A stretch of 64,000 nt of DNA from Pseudomonas neuropathica (GTDB lineage Bacteria > Pseudomonadota > Gammaproteobacteria > Pseudomonadales > Pseudomonadaceae): NCBI RefSeq assembly GCF_015461835.1, contig NZ_JACOPX010000014.1:62001-126000 (forward strand), read 5' to 3'. Position 1 is the stretch's first letter, and the number at the start of each line of letters is the position of its first letter. The translations under genes were made by a program, and so were the position numbers. Below the pieces are notes generated by a model. That model ran no database searches, was not told the DNA's origin, and saw nothing but the letters and a program-made list of their open reading frames with translations. Of the stretch, positions 62,710 through 64,000 are shown in pieces.

Positions 62710-62796
62710 GTGGGAGCGAGCTTGCTCGCGAAAGCGGTGTGTCATTCAGCATTGATTTGTCTGACAGGCCGCCTTCGCGAGCAAGCTCGCTCCCAC
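62710..62796. repeat. REPIN inside the efflux operon
   Basis: Inverted REP arms of the GTGGGAGCGAGC type at 62710-62732 and 62774-62796 separate the adaptor and pump genes of one operon. It can form a stable hairpin in the mRNA and may lower pump expression relative to the upstream genes. Confidence 0.9.
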
Positions 62797-62833
62797 AAGA
62801 GGGCGGCGTCAACCTGGTTTCATAGGATTCACA

Positions 62834-64000
62834 ATGAGCAATAACGCCTCTTTCACGCCGCCCAGCCTGTTGCTCAGCACCATCGGCCTGTCGCTGGCGA
62901 CGTTCATGCAAGTGCTCGACACCACCATTGCCAACGTGGCGCTGCCAACGATTTCCGGCAACCTCGGGGTGAGTTCGGAGCAGGGCACCTGGGTGATCAC
63001 CTCGTTCGCCGTGAGCAACGCGATTGCGCTGCCGCTGACCGGTTGGCTCAGCCGCCGCTTCGGTGAGGTGAAGCTGTTTCTCTGGGCCACCATTCTGTTT
63101 GTGCTGGCCTCGTTCCTCTGCGGTATCTCGACGTCGATGCCGGAACTGATCGGCTTCCGTGTCCTGCAAGGTCTGGTCGCCGGGCCGCTGTACCCGATGA
63201 CGCAAACCCTGTTGATCGCGGTCTATCCGCCCGCGAGGCGAGGCATGGCCCTGGCGTTACTGGCGATGGTCACGGTGGTTGCGCCGATTGCCGGGCCGAT
63301 TCTTGGCGGCTGGATTACCGACAGTTACAGCTGGCCGTGGATCTTCTTCATCAACGTGCCGATCGGGATTTTTGCGGTGATGGTGGTGCGCTCGCAATTG
63401 GCCAAACGCCCGGTGGAGACCAGCCGTCAGCCGATGGATTACGTCGGACTGATCACGCTGATCATCGGCGTCGGCGCGTTACAGGTGATCCTCGATAAGG
63501 GCAATGATCTGGACTGGTTCGAGTCGAACTTCATCATCATCGGCGCGGCGATTTCGGTGATTGCGCTGGCGGTGTTTGTTATCTGGGAAATGACCGACCA
63601 GCACCCGGTGGTCAACCTGCGGCTGTTCGCCTACCGCAACTTCCGCATCGGCACGCTGGTGTTGGTGCTGGGTTACGCCGGGTTCTTCGGCATCAACCTG
63701 ATCCTGCCGCAGTGGTTGCAGACGCAAATGGGCTACACCGCGACCTGGGCCGGTCTGGCCGTAGCGCCGATCGGCATTCTGCCGGTGCTGCTGTCGCCGT
63801 TTGTCGGCAAGTACGCGAACAAGTTCGACCTGCGTTTACTGGCCGGGCTGGCGTTTCTGGCGATTGGCTTGAGCTGCTTTATGCGGGCGGGATTCACCAA
63901 CGAGGTGGATTTCCAGCACATTGCTTTGGTGCAGTTGTTCATGGGCATTGGCGTGGCGCTGTTCTTCATGCCGACGTTGAGCATTCTGATGTCGGACCTG
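62834..64000 (+). CDS. EmrB-like DHA2-family MFS drug pump (partial, runs off the window)
   Basis: The frame is open from the ATG at 62834 (MSNNASFTPPSLLLSTIGLSLATFMQVLDTTIANVALPTISGNLGVSSEQ) to the right edge, 389 codons. The motif LDTTIVN/LDTTIAN and FRVLQGLVAGPLYPMTQTLLIAVYP are typical of 14-helix DHA2 proteins. WVITSFAVSNAIALPLTGWLSRRFGEVKL holds MFS motif A. With EmrA-like adaptor and OprM-like duct it would export hydrophobic compounds using the proton gradient. The 3' part lies outside the window. Confidence 0.94.
   Translation, partial: MSNNASFTPPSLLLSTIGLSLATFMQVLDTTIANVALPTISGNLGVSSEQGTWVITSFAVSNAIALPLTGWLSRRFGEVKLFLWATILFVLASFLCGISTSMPELIGFRVLQGLVAGPLYPMTQTLLIAVYPPARRGMALALLAMVTVVAPIAGPILGGWITDSYSWPWIFFINVPIGIFAVMVVRSQLAKRPVETSRQPMDYVGLITLIIGVGALQVILDKGNDLDWFESNFIIIGAAISVIALAVFVIWEMTDQHPVVNLRLFAYRNFRIGTLVLVLGYAGFFGINLILPQWLQTQMGYTATWAGLAVAPIGILPVLLSPFVGKYANKFDLRLLAGLAFLAIGLSCFMRAGFTNEVDFQHIALVQLFMGIGVALFFMPTLSILMSDL

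Overview
The window looks like chromosomal DNA of a Pseudomonas of the fluorescens group. It is GC-rich and carries many inverted-pair REP elements (REPINs) of the GTGGGAGCGAGC / GTAGGAGTGAGC types. It also has a PrrF-type and a CrcY-type small RNA and a liu leucine-degradation cluster, all typical of that genus. The assignment rests on recognition of these parts; no search was run. I see no tRNA, rRNA, IS element, prophage or CRISPR array.

Layout. 1-4936: two paralogous LysR regulators, an organophosphate-type MFS transporter and a FAD oxidoreductase that resemble genes associated with aminophosphonate use. 5042-10169: a short orphan VgrG, a YebC-family protein, a leucine-rich-repeat protein kinase and a ZapE-like ATPase. 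10433-16877: a complete Csu-type (spore coat protein U) chaperone-usher pilus operon. 17001-20065: an ECF sigma/anti-sigma pair divergent from a catalase-like peroxidase and a cytochrome b561. The two operons start from near-identical promoter-like sequences. 20062-23472: a decayed MFS gene, an M14 carboxypeptidase, PrrF under a Fur box, a small conserved protein and an S24-type repressor.

23513-33178: the liu cluster (liuDCBA, an acyl-CoA ligase, CrcY RNA, liuE, liuR) with three LiuR-type palindromes that tie the parts into one regulon. 33375-35705: a LysR regulator divergent from an acyl-CoA dehydrogenase. 35827-44580: a PstS-OmpA fusion, exonuclease III, a GNAT acetyltransferase and tamA-tamB.

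44772-57806: a second chaperone-usher (Cup-type) fimbrial locus next to a four-gene regulatory block: hybrid sensor, REC-EAL regulator, hybrid sensor with Hpt, and LuxR-type regulator. The order matches pvrS-pvrR-rcsC-rcsB-cupD of P. aeruginosa. A 17-nt RcsB-box-like motif recurs upstream of the major subunit, the adhesin and the first sensor. The adhesin gene is broken by what looks like a 7-bp tandem duplication, so it may be phase variable.

57985-64000: a membrane protein fused to a papain-like domain, then a MarR-controlled efflux operon (outer-membrane factor, EmrA-like adaptor, EmrB-like pump) with two CTGCCTAGGCAG operators. The pump gene runs off the right edge.
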